From positions 1-64,000 of the forward strand of contig SFEA01000011.1 of the NCBI GenBank assembly GCA_004557385.1: a stretch of 64,000 bases of DNA. The letters run 5' to 3'. The position numbers and the translations under genes are program-made. How positions within the stretch are numbered: the first letter of the stretch is position 1; every line of letters begins with the position of its first letter. The notes beneath the pieces were generated by a model. The model searched no databases. It was not told the origin of the DNA and saw only the letters and a program-made list of their open reading frames with translations. Positions 35,597-43,465 of the stretch are shown one piece after another. This stretch comes from Bacteroidales bacterium. GTDB lineage: Bacteria; Bacteroidota; Bacteroidia; Bacteroidales; Muribaculaceae.

Positions 35597-37795
35597 TTAT
35601 TCCACCACAACTTCGTCGATGAAGAACCACGAGGCGTGCCCGACGCCGTAGTGCCACGACGGACACTCAATGGTGCCTTCAACCTGCGCCTTCACATAGC
35701 GGGCGAGAGCGGGTTTTTCAACCTTAAATTCAACGAACTTAACGCTCGGGTCGCGGTCCTCGGCACGGTAGTATTCGCCAAGCGGAGTGTAGGTGGTGCC
35801 GTCGGTCGACACCGAATATTTCACGCCCTTTGGCAACAGAATCCATGCGCCCAGCTGGTGCAGGCAGTCGATGCTCACGCTCTTGATTTGCGTTTCCTTG
35901 CCAAGGTCAACCACAAACTCGGCGTTCTTGCCTTCCCAGCCAACCCACGATTCAACGAAGGTGGTGCCGCCGTAAAGTCCGTCGGTGAGAGCCGTCTTGC
36001 CCAATTCGCCGTAGTTGCCCGAAGGCGCTTCGCCAAAGGTCACCTTGGCGCCGGCGGCCAGATTGTTGCCTCGGTGTGCAAGATAGCGGGTGCGATAGAG
36101 CTTGCAATAGTCCACAGGGTGATTGTTGCGCTCGTTCACCGTAGGCACGTTGTATTCCTTCACTCGACTTTCAAACAGGTCGAGGTGGGCGGCAGTAGCG
36201 GCGGCATCCTTTATGCCGGTGGCGCGCTCTATTTCGAGCTGAGAATATTGCAGCGGCAAGCGCGAGAGGCGCACGCGGTCGAGATATTTTTTATCGGCAG
36301 CCACAGCGGCTTCTGCCTTGTCGAACAGTTCGTTGTAAGCCTTCATGCAGTTGGCGTTGAGCATGCCGTCTTTGTGTGTCACCGGCGAATCGTAAATCCA
36401 CAGGTCCTTGCCGCTGGCAAGCAATGCGCCTTCAATCATCTTGGAGTATTGATAGATGTAAGGAGCCGCCTTGCCATAGTAGCCATTCATAAACGCCTGC
36501 ATGAGCGAATCGCAGTCGAGGTTGGGGTTCCACATCAGCTTGCTCACCATGTAGGTGCGCATTTCGGCAAAGTCGCCGCCGCGCGAGCTGGCTATCTGCG
36601 AGAAATGCATGGTTACATGGTTCTTTTTGAACAACTGAATGTTCTTTTGCAGCACGTGGAAGTTGGGGAACGGCGACAGGTAGTTGTCGAAGTTGATGCC
36701 GTAGTCCCACACAAAGATGTTATTCGAAATCTTGCTCCAACCCTCAAGGGCAGTCACGAAGTCGCGACCCGAAGCGTTGTCGGTGAGGGGCACCTCGCGT
36801 TTGCAGTCGATGTCGCACAGCATGATGTTGACGTTGGGCAGCGGTTTCACCTTCTTGGGCGGATGCATGGTGAACAGATAGGCAAGCGTGCTGAACTGCT
36901 TGTCGGGGAAACGCTCGGCAAGTTTGTTCATAAAGCGGATGAAGTTGCCCGAAAGAGCGCCTTCCTCTTTGTCGACCTTCTCACACTCCGGGCAATGGCA
37001 ATTGGTGAAATTACCGTCGTTTTGGCTCACCGAAATCATGGTCTTGCCGGGGTTGGCTCGGAAAATCGAATCGATTTGCGCAGCCGCAGCCTCGAATACG
37101 GCTGGGTTGGTGAGGCACCACTGGCTGGCATGTCCCGGACGGCGTTTGCCATTGATGAACGAATAGTATTCGGGGTGCGACTCGCCATAACGGTCGGAAG
37201 GCAGAATGCGGTTGAACGTATGCACCCAGTTGCCGCCGGCAAACTCATCCTTTGGCTCCTCGAGGCGGAACCACAAGCGATAAAGCGGGTCGGATGCCAT
37301 CGAGTAGTTCTGCGACTGGCGATAGCGGAACGCCGGATTCTCGTGATGGTTGGCAATCACGGGCAGCGTGATTGTGCTCATCTGCGGCACATCCAATGCG
37401 CCGGCAGCATAATAAGCCACGCCAAGATAGTTTTCGAGCAGAGTCACTACGCCGTAAATGGCGCCCTTGTCGCCGCCGCTGCTGATGTAGAGCACGTCGC
37501 CGCGGCTCTGCAAGCGGAAGCCGTCCTCGGTGAGCCCGTCGGTCGACCCCTCGCCAATCACCACGTCGCCTCGCTTAGCCTTGCCATCAACAATGTCGAT
37601 GGAGGCGCCGCTGATGCGCTTCACAAAATCCTGCAGCAATTCGGCAGCCTGAAGGTTAACCGCGTCTGAGCGGTCGGTTACGATGCGCGCCGTTGCTTTG
37701 CCATTTTTCACGATAGTTTGTTCGGCTTGAGCAATGCCCGGCAAGAGCATCGCTGCAAGAATGATGAATAATGTACTAAGTAATGTCTTTTTCAT
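35597..37795 (-). CDS. DUF4838 glycoside-hydrolase-like protein with a discoidin domain
   Basis: 732 residues with a signal peptide (LLPGIAQA). The N-terminal hexosaminidase-like domain covers about 25-150 (AAELLQDFVKRISGASIDIV, VVIGEGSTDGL, GAIYGVVTLLENYLGVAYY). The DUF4838 barrel follows, about 170-470 (NWVHTFNRILPSDRYGESHPEYYSFI, WCLTNP, ISVSQNDGNFTNCHCPECEKVDKEEG). The C-terminus is an F5/8 type C-like sandwich, about 590-732 (ESWVGWEGKNAEFVVDLGKETQI, VKYSVSTDG, ARYVKAQV). The family is related to GH20/GH84-type enzymes but its activity is mostly untested. It has its own promoter region, with a CATTTTTG box near 37838 on the minus strand. Confidence 0.9.
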   Translation of the reverse strand: MKKTLLSTLFIILAAMLLPGIAQAEQTIVKNGKATARIVTDRSDAVNLQAAELLQDFVKRISGASIDIVDGKAKRGDVVIGEGSTDGLTEDGFRLQSRGDVLYISSGGDKGAIYGVVTLLENYLGVAYYAAGALDVPQMSTITLPVIANHHENPAFRYRQSQNYSMASDPLYRLWFRLEEPKDEFAGGNWVHTFNRILPSDRYGESHPEYYSFINGKRRPGHASQWCLTNPAVFEAAAAQIDSIFRANPGKTMISVSQNDGNFTNCHCPECEKVDKEEGALSGNFIRFMNKLAERFPDKQFSTLAYLFTMHPPKKVKPLPNVNIMLCDIDCKREVPLTDNASGRDFVTALEGWSKISNNIFVWDYGINFDNYLSPFPNFHVLQKNIQLFKKNHVTMHFSQIASSRGGDFAEMRTYMVSKLMWNPNLDCDSLMQAFMNGYYGKAAPYIYQYSKMIEGALLASGKDLWIYDSPVTHKDGMLNANCMKAYNELFDKAEAAVAADKKYLDRVRLSRLPLQYSQLEIERATGIKDAAATAAHLDLFESRVKEYNVPTVNERNNHPVDYCKLYRTRYLAHRGNNLAAGAKVTFGEAPSGNYGELGKTALTDGLYGGTTFVESWVGWEGKNAEFVVDLGKETQIKSVSIDCLHQLGAWILLPKGVKYSVSTDGTTYTPLGEYYRAEDRDPSVKFVEFKVEKPALARYVKAQVEGTIECPSWHYGVGHASWFFIDEVVVE

Positions 37796-37945
37796 GTCGC
37801 GACAGTTCAGTTTTGTTATTTTTATGGTTATGTTGCAAAAATGCCAATTCCAGTTTCTGCAAAATTACTGATTTTTGACAGAACGGCAAATACAACGCCC
37901 TTCATTATGCCTATCAGTCATTTGATTCTTAAAAAAAAGAGGGTG

Positions 37946-38020
37946 TTGTGTAAAATTTACGCAAAATAATTTGGAAGTAAGAAATTTGTTATATAATTTT
38001 GTGATGTAAATTTTACACAA
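37946..38020. promoter_or_regulatory. Paired inverted operator upstream of the ADP-ribose cluster
   Basis: TTGTGTAAAATTTAC (37946-37960) and its exact reverse complement GTAAATTTTACACAA (38006-38020) lie 45 bases apart. The core of each arm is itself nearly palindromic, GTAAAWTTTAC. Two symmetric sites about six helical turns apart suggest a repressor that can bridge them. The obvious candidate is the NrtR-like regulator encoded just downstream (inference). Confidence 0.6.
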
Positions 38021-38058
38021 GGTGAAACTTTACGGAAAAATTTTGTTGTAAATAGATA

Positions 38059-38066
38059 GGTTACTT
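38059..38066 (+). promoter_or_regulatory. GGTTACTT box 1 (ADP-ribose cluster)
   Basis: GGTTACTT starts 71 bases before the first gene of the cluster. The same word recurs at 41139, 43418 (GGCTACTT), 44706 and 46756, each time just before a transcription unit. Confidence 0.5.
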
Positions 38067-38129
38067 AGTTATTTTTCTTCTATTAATATAAGGAAAGCAA
38101 TTGTAGAATCTTTAAAAACGAAAACGATT

Positions 38130-38489
38130 ATGAAACGAGTTAAAAACAATGCAACCGTTGAGGTTATGGGCGTGAAGTTTTTCGGCGTAAGAGAAATGAT
38201 TAGATATGCCAGAAGCGAAAGACCAAAGTATGGTGTGTATGTTGGCGAGGACTCGGAGCGTTATCCGTGTTTCGATTATGAGGACTATGCCACAGAGAAT
38301 CGCTATTACACCAACTTGGTGTTTGCCGACAGCAGGGAAGAACTTGAAAGAAAGTTGAATAGACTGCGAAGCATGAATAAGCCCTCATGTAATTACAACA
38401 AGCTCACTGCCAAGCTTCACCCGATGGCATATTGGAGGGGCGACAACAGCGACGATGTGATTTTCACCGAGGAGGGTGATGACGAATGA
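38130..38489 (+). CDS. Small protein of unknown function, first in the ADP-ribose cluster
   Basis: 119 residues, soluble, no signal peptide. It is charged and rich in Tyr and Arg (FFGVREMIRYARSERPKYGVYVGEDSERYPCFDYEDYATENRYYTNLVF), then helical (SREELERKLNRLRSMN) and acidic at the end (FTEEGDDE). No family is recognised. It directly follows the paired operator and precedes the Nudix regulator by 84 bases, so it is probably co-regulated with the cluster. Confidence 0.7.
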   Translation: MKRVKNNATVEVMGVKFFGVREMIRYARSERPKYGVYVGEDSERYPCFDYEDYATENRYYTNLVFADSREELERKLNRLRSMNKPSCNYNKLTAKLHPMAYWRGDNSDDVIFTEEGDDE

Positions 38490-38573
38490 TGTGGCGTGGG
38501 TTTGCAATTTTTGGTGCCCTTGTGAAGATTTAGTATGAATAATTTGTGGTTATAATAAATAAAAAAACAGAAT

Positions 38574-39278
38574 ATGAGCATTACCGACGAAAATAAAAAG
38601 TATTGTTATAAGTATCCGCACCCGAGTGTCACCACCGATTGTGTCATTTTCGGTTTCGACGGAGCAAAGTTGAATGTGCTGCTGGTGCAGCGTGGCATCG
38701 AACCCTACAAGGGACGATGGGCTTTCCCGGGCGGTTTCCTGAATATGGACGAGAGTGCTGAGGAGGGTGCAATGCGCGAGTTGCAGGAAGAAACAGGCTT
38801 GAAAGGCGCTTACATACGCCAATTTCACACCTTCACGGCTCCCGACCGCGACCCTCGTGAGCGCATCATCACCATTGCCTACTATGCTTTGGTGAGGATG
38901 CAGGAGGTGAAGGGCGGCGATGACGCTGCCGATGCGCGGTGGTTCGCACTCGACGAGGTGCCGCATCTGGCTTTCGACCACGACCAGATTCTGCGAAAGG
39001 CTGAGAAGGCGTTGCGCCATCAAATTCATTTCGAACCCGTGGGCTTTGAACTGCTGCCCGAGGAGTTCACAATCAAGGAATTGCAGAACCTCTACGAGGC
39101 GATACTTGACGTGCGTTTCGACCGCCGCAACTTCTACAACAAGATGAAGCGCCTCGGGATGCTTGAACAGACCCACGAGACCGTTAACCCATCGCAGAAG
39201 AAAGAAGCCTTCCTATTCCGCTTCAACAAAGCGAAATACGATGAGCTGAAGCAAAAGGGATTTAGATTGGAGTTTTAG
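38574..39278 (+). CDS. NrtR-type Nudix hydrolase/transcriptional regulator
   Basis: 234 residues. The Nudix domain (about 15-145) has a complete box from Gly54 to Leu76 (GFLNMDE...RELQEETGL), so it could still hydrolyse ADP-ribose-type substrates. The C-terminal part (about 150-234, FEPVGFELLPEEFTIKELQNLYEAIL...RRNFYNKMKRLGMLEQ...RFNKAKYDELKQKGF) is the winged helix-turn-helix of NrtR regulators. NrtR proteins bind ADP-ribose, which releases them from operators of NAD-metabolism genes. It lies inside a cluster of ADP-ribose-handling genes, so a local regulatory role is likely, perhaps through the palindromes at 37946-38020. Confidence 0.88.
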   Translation: MSITDENKKYCYKYPHPSVTTDCVIFGFDGAKLNVLLVQRGIEPYKGRWAFPGGFLNMDESAEEGAMRELQEETGLKGAYIRQFHTFTAPDRDPRERIITIAYYALVRMQEVKGGDDAADARWFALDEVPHLAFDHDQILRKAEKALRHQIHFEPVGFELLPEEFTIKELQNLYEAILDVRFDRRNFYNKMKRLGMLEQTHETVNPSQKKEAFLFRFNKAKYDELKQKGFRLEF

Positions 39279-39298
39279 CGTGAACGAAGTAATAAGGT

Positions 39299-39769
39299 AT
39301 GGTTTATAATGATAATGTTTTCAATGAAGAATCTTTCCATAAATTGATAGCAACAAAATTGTCGGATATCAGTTTTCGTGAGGACGGCATCGTAAATGCT
39401 TGCAATAAATACATTCAATTTTTGGGATGGGAAAATGGTGGCGCTCATTTCAGAATTTTACTCAATGAATGGATGTTTGACAAAATACTTGTAGCTCATG
39501 AAGGTGATTGGACAAGCGAAGAGGGGATGTTGTGTCATCCTCCTTACAAACGCTATGAGGAAGTGCAGGAAAAACTTGGGAAAGGACTTGTTTTCCGGCA
39601 AAAAGGATTCTCAACGGTTAACCACAGGAGTCTTTTTCTATTTGAGATAGATAAGACAAGTGATGAACACATACTTGCTGTTCCACCAACGGGTGAAGAA
39701 ATTTATTTTGAAATATATGGGATAACCAAATCGGGTGATTTGGTGTTGTTTGTAGAAAGAGAATTATAA
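39299..39769 (+). CDS. Unknown 156-residue protein
   Basis: Soluble, acidic and AT-richer than its neighbours. It starts 20 bases after the Nudix gene and ends 10 bases before the ADP-ribosylglycohydrolase fusion, so it is in the same transcript. Visible features are only a mixed alpha/beta pattern (GWENGGAHFRILLNEWMFDKILVAHEGDW, then KGFSTVNHRSLFLFEID, VPPTGEEIYFEIYGI). No family or catalytic motif is recognised. Confidence 0.7.
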   Translation: MVYNDNVFNEESFHKLIATKLSDISFREDGIVNACNKYIQFLGWENGGAHFRILLNEWMFDKILVAHEGDWTSEEGMLCHPPYKRYEEVQEKLGKGLVFRQKGFSTVNHRSLFLFEIDKTSDEHILAVPPTGEEIYFEIYGITKSGDLVLFVEREL

Positions 39770-39779
39770 AATCAATATT

Positions 39780-41096
39780 ATGTTAGGAGCAATCATAGGC
39801 GACATTGTGGGCAGTACCCGCGAGTGGCACAACATAAAGACAGAGGATTTTGAACTGGTTCCCAATGGAAGCCGGTTCACGGACGACACGGTGATGACAC
39901 TTGCTGTGGCAGAATGGCTGATGACTGACCCGGAGCATCAACCCGAGACATTGGTGGCATGTATGCAGCGTTTGGGAAGGAAATACCCTCATGCCGGCTA
40001 CGGCAAGATGTTCTCTCAGTGGCTGATGAGTAACCATCCGCAGCCTTACAACAGTTTTGGCAACGGTTCTGCCATGAGGGTAAGCCCCGTGGGTTTGTAT
40101 GCCAATTCTCTTGAAGAGGCAATGGAGTTGGCACGTATCACGGCTTCCGTTTCACATAACCATCCTGAGGGCATAAAGGGAGCACAAGCCATAGCAGGTT
40201 GTGTGTTCTTGAAGAAGAACGCCGGTTGGCGAGCTGAAGAAGAAATTCGCAGGTTTGTAACAGAAACAATCGGATATAATCTTGATTTCAATTTGGAGGA
40301 CATACGAGCTGCATACCGCTTCGATGTTTCTTGCCAAGGCAGTGTGCCAATTGCTATCAAGGCCTATCTCGAACGCAGCGGTTACGCTACTGAAAAGGCG
40401 CTGCGGCTTGCTATCTCCATGGGTGGAGATTCTGACACCATTGGAGCCATGACTGCATCAATTGCAGGGGCACAACCTTTTTATATCATTGGCGGCAGTT
40501 TCTCTGATGTCCTCGTCAATCAATGCCGTGCACTGCTTCCGGCCGACCTGCTCGGCATCAACGACCGCTTTGAGGCTTTTGTCAGCCGCCCATTGCATCA
40601 ATCCTATTATATAGGTAAGCGTCTGTTTGCAGGTGAATATCCCGGGGACAAGTATGGGGAATTGGCTGAAGCAAAGCTGAATGGGATGCATCGCTTTGGC
40701 GTGCGTCATTTTGTTGACCTCACCGAAGAGGGCGAACTGCTGCCTTATCGCCAACAGTTACCCAATGACACCACCTATCTGCGATTCCCAATTCGGGATG
40801 TGAATGTGCCTAAGTCGGTGGAGGCGGTACATCAACTCATTGATAAGATAGAATACCTGATGCAGCAGGACGGATATACCTACATACATTGTTGGGGAGG
40901 TGTAGGCAGAACGGGCACTATAGTGGCGTGCTATGAAGCGCGACAGATGGAAGAGCCTACATTGGAGAAGGCACTTGCGGCTATGCGAAGCCGTTTCTCG
41001 AAAATGCCCAAGGCTTCACACCGCAGGGCTCCCGAGACGCAAGAACAGATTGATTTCGTGCGCCGGTTTGTGGAGAGTTGCAAACAAAGAGTGTGA
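39780..41096 (+). CDS. ADP-ribosylglycohydrolase fused to a CX5R phosphatase
   Basis: 438 residues. The N-terminal ADP-ribosylglycohydrolase (about 1-255) has all metal-binding motifs: GAIIGDIVGSTRE, FTDDT (33-37) and MGGDSDT (Asp217, Asp219). The C-terminal domain (about 275-435) is a dual-specificity/tyrosine-type phosphatase: HRFGVRHFVDLTEEGE, YLRFPIRDVNVP (possible general acid Asp) and HCWGGVGRTG, with Cys371 and Arg377 forming the CX5R loop. The first domain should cleave ADP-ribose from a protein, nucleic acid or metabolite; the second could then remove a phosphate from the product. It is in the transcript of the Nudix regulator. Confidence 0.88.
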   Translation: MLGAIIGDIVGSTREWHNIKTEDFELVPNGSRFTDDTVMTLAVAEWLMTDPEHQPETLVACMQRLGRKYPHAGYGKMFSQWLMSNHPQPYNSFGNGSAMRVSPVGLYANSLEEAMELARITASVSHNHPEGIKGAQAIAGCVFLKKNAGWRAEEEIRRFVTETIGYNLDFNLEDIRAAYRFDVSCQGSVPIAIKAYLERSGYATEKALRLAISMGGDSDTIGAMTASIAGAQPFYIIGGSFSDVLVNQCRALLPADLLGINDRFEAFVSRPLHQSYYIGKRLFAGEYPGDKYGELAEAKLNGMHRFGVRHFVDLTEEGELLPYRQQLPNDTTYLRFPIRDVNVPKSVEAVHQLIDKIEYLMQQDGYTYIHCWGGVGRTGTIVACYEARQMEEPTLEKALAAMRSRFSKMPKASHRRAPETQEQIDFVRRFVESCKQRV

Positions 41097-41138
41097 GAGT
41101 GCTACCTCAACAGCATCGCCATAGATGATAGAAAACAA

Positions 41139-41156
41139 GGTTACTTTTGCCTCTAT
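41139..41156 (+). promoter_or_regulatory. GGTTACTTTTGCCTCTAT box 2
   Basis: It contains TACTTTTG, a TAnnTTTG match, 54 bases before the second ADP-ribosylglycohydrolase gene. All but one of its 18 bases are identical at 43418-43435. ATGATAG (41125-41131) and CTATCAT (41158-41164) flank it as a 7-base inverted repeat. Confidence 0.6.
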
Positions 41157-41192
41157 GCTATCATAAAGAAGAAACAATATAATTTTTGAATT

Positions 41193-42275
41193 ATGGACAA
41201 GAATATAATAAAAGACAGAATAAGAGGCTCGCTTATAGGCGGTGCCATTGGAGATGCGTTGGGCTATCCAGTTGAGTTTATCTATTCCTTCGGTGAGATA
41301 CAACGTAGATATGGCAACAGGGGCATTACCCGGCTCGACACCAAGCAATGGTGTACGGATGAAGACAGCAACGGAAAGGCTGTGGTGTCGGACGACACGC
41401 AGATGACCCTTTTCACTGCCTGCGGATTGCTAAATGCCAAGGCTGATAATGCGCCATTCCTGCCATCAATCTGCGATGCATACATAGAATGGTTGCTGAC
41501 GCAGTCGGGCGTAAAAAAGAAGGGCTACGACCGGTGTTGGATAAGAAATGTGCCTGAGTTGAATGTGCGTAGGGCACCGGGCAACACCTGTATTACATCG
41601 CTGAACGACATCTTCAGGGGCGCAGAGCCAATCAACTATAGCAAGGGTTGTGGTGGCGTTATGCGCATTGCCCCGATTCCGCTCTTTGGCGCAGTCGATA
41701 GCCAATTGGGCATCGAAGATGTTTGCAAGCTGGCTGCCGATGCTTCGAAACTGACCCACCAGCATCCGTTGGGCTATATCCCGTCGGCTCTTGTGGCTTA
41801 CGTCATCTACAAGTTGGCGCAGGACGAAGCACCGACTCGCGACAAATATAAGGATTACATCCTTGAAGGACTTGATGCGATAGCCAAGTTGTTCACTGAG
41901 CAACAGACTGCTGTGGAACAATTTACCCATTTGATAAAAACCGCTATACAGTGGGCTGACATCCCGTCTGACGATGTTGTCACCATAGAGAATGAACTTG
42001 GTGGCGGATGGGTAGCGGAAGAGGCAGCAGCAATAGCTGTATATTGTTCGTTAGCATATTTCGACAATTTTGAAAGAGCAATGATTGCTTCCGTGAACCA
42101 TAAGGGCGACAGTGACTCCACGGGTGCCGTTACCGGAAATATCCTTGGCGCAGCCATTGGTTATGATGCCATTCCGCAGCATTTCAAGGACGATGTGGAG
42201 TTGCACGACGTGATTCTTCACGTCGCCGACGACATGTGGCGTGGCGAAACCACCAAGTTTTTAGTCGGAAATTAG
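41193..42275 (+). CDS. ADP-ribosylglycohydrolase (ARH/DraG family)
   Basis: 360 residues. The fold's metal motifs are intact: RGSLIGGAIGDALGYPVEF, VVSDDTQMT (Asp67, Asp68), the middle CGGVMRIAPIPLFG and THQHPLGYIPSALVA, and the final HKGDSDSTGAV (Asp306, Asp308). It is expected to remove ADP-ribose from an acceptor in the cytoplasm. It has its own promoter box at 41139. Unusually, its last five codons (FLVGN-stop) form the beginning of the first unit of the 32-base tandem repeat that follows, so the repeat grew out of the gene end. Confidence 0.9.
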   Translation: MDKNIIKDRIRGSLIGGAIGDALGYPVEFIYSFGEIQRRYGNRGITRLDTKQWCTDEDSNGKAVVSDDTQMTLFTACGLLNAKADNAPFLPSICDAYIEWLLTQSGVKKKGYDRCWIRNVPELNVRRAPGNTCITSLNDIFRGAEPINYSKGCGGVMRIAPIPLFGAVDSQLGIEDVCKLAADASKLTHQHPLGYIPSALVAYVIYKLAQDEAPTRDKYKDYILEGLDAIAKLFTEQQTAVEQFTHLIKTAIQWADIPSDDVVTIENELGGGWVAEEAAAIAVYCSLAYFDNFERAMIASVNHKGDSDSTGAVTGNILGAAIGYDAIPQHFKDDVELHDVILHVADDMWRGETTKFLVGN

Positions 42276-42543
42276 CAGAAATCGGCAAATTATTAGTCGG
42301 AAATCAGCAAAAAACGGCGAATTATTAGTCGGAAATTAGCAGAAAACAGCGAATTATTAGTCGGAAATCAGCAAAAATTGGCAAATTATTAGTCGGAAAT
42401 TAGCAAAAAACAGCGAATTATTAGTCGGAAATCAGCAGAAATAAGCGAATTATTAGTCGGAAATTAGCAAAAATCGGCGAATTATTAGTCGGAAATTAGC
42501 AGAAATTGGCGAATTATTAGTCGGAAATTAGCAAATTTAGCGG
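42261..42543 (+). repeat. 32-bp tandem repeat, eight full units and one partial
   Basis: Each unit begins TTAGTCGGAAAT, then TAGC or CAGC, an A-rich variable middle, and GCRAATTA. Units follow one another without spacers; the variation is confined mainly to T/C at one place and to the 6-8 bases in the middle. The first unit overlaps the stop of the ADP-ribosylglycohydrolase gene. The repeat contains frequent stops in the forward frames and no promoter box. It lies directly upstream of the macro-like/DUF1810 gene. Confidence 0.95.
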
Positions 42544-42597
42544 CATAAAGCAAATGGAAGAGGTTGATATTTAGATTATTAATAAATTTAAACTACG

Positions 42598-43407
42598 ATG
42601 TACAGCAGAGAATATACACCCGAAAGGATTTCGGAATTGAAGGAGAACGAGATATTTGTGTTTGGCAGCAATTTGGCAGGCGCACATGGCGGCGGTGCCG
42701 CAAGGTTTGCTTTCGAACGTTTTGGCGCCGTATGGGGCGAAGGTGTTGGGCTGCATGGACAGACCTACGCCATCCCCACCATGCAGGGTGGTGTGGAAAC
42801 CATCAAGCCATACGTTGATGATTTCATCAGTTTTGCCAAAGAGCACGCCGAACTCACGTTTTTCGTCACCCGAATAGGTTGCGGCATAGCGGGATTCCGC
42901 GATGAGGAGATTGCTCCGCTCTTTGCCGATGCCATCGATGTTGAAAACATCATCCTTCCGAAGGAGTTTGTCGACGGCATGGCATCGGGTGCCAACGATA
43001 GTTTCAAACCTGAGCGATTCCTAACAGCGCAGAATTTCTACTACAGCCTTGCCCTGCAGGAAATCATCGATGGACGCAAACGATCGCACTGGATATGGTT
43101 CATCTTTCCGCAGTTGACAATATTGGGTCGCAGTGCCAATGCCAAGTATTACGGCATCAGCGGACTCGACGAGGCGAAGGCTTACCTTAGTCATCCAGTT
43201 CTTGGTGCCCGACTGCGCGAAATCACTGCTGCCCTGCTGCAGCACCGTGGCGAGAAGGCGGAGGATATACTTGGCGGTATAGATGCCCTCAAGGTTCGCT
43301 CGTGCATGACGCTCTTCGATGCCGTTTCGCCCAACGATGTATTCAATGAAGTGCTTGATACATTTTATAATGGCAACCACGATGAATATACGCTGCACAA
43401 TATGTGA
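42598..43407 (+). CDS. Macro-like (A1S_2505-type) domain fused to DUF1810
   Basis: 269 residues. The N-terminal part (about 10-125) has the signature EIFVFGSNLAGAHGGGAARFAFERFGAVWGEGVGLHGQTYAIPTM and FFVTRIGCGIAGFRDEEIAPLF, a macro-domain-like fold expected to bind an ADP-ribose or nucleotide ligand. The C-terminal part (about 138-265) is DUF1810: FLTAQNFYYSLALQEIIDGRKRSHWIWFIFPQL, KYYGISGLDEAKAYLSHPVLGARL, CMTLFDAV. Both families recur in NAD- and ADP-ribose-linked gene clusters. The long repeat array lies directly upstream, and no -7 box is evident. Confidence 0.85.
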   Translation: MYSREYTPERISELKENEIFVFGSNLAGAHGGGAARFAFERFGAVWGEGVGLHGQTYAIPTMQGGVETIKPYVDDFISFAKEHAELTFFVTRIGCGIAGFRDEEIAPLFADAIDVENIILPKEFVDGMASGANDSFKPERFLTAQNFYYSLALQEIIDGRKRSHWIWFIFPQLTILGRSANAKYYGISGLDEAKAYLSHPVLGARLREITAALLQHRGEKAEDILGGIDALKVRSCMTLFDAVSPNDVFNEVLDTFYNGNHDEYTLHNM

Positions 43408-43417
43408 GAGAATAGGT

Positions 43418-43435
43418 GGCTACTTTTGCCTCTAT
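43418..43435 (+). promoter_or_regulatory. GGCTACTTTTGCCTCTAT box 3
   Basis: It is nearly identical to the box at 41139 and also contains TACTTTTG. It lies 48 bases before the NADAR gene. Confidence 0.6.
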
Positions 43436-43465
43436 TAGATAATATAAAGAAAAAAATAGAATGAA

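Noticed and set aside
35636..37669. A 677-residue open frame antisense to the DUF4838 gene
   Set aside because: It mirrors the coding strand; the composition is Val/Ala/His-rich and lacks any recognisable motif, whereas the minus-strand gene has clear domains.
42261..42543. CRISPR array
   Set aside because: The 32-base units abut each other with no unique spacers, and no cas genes are present.
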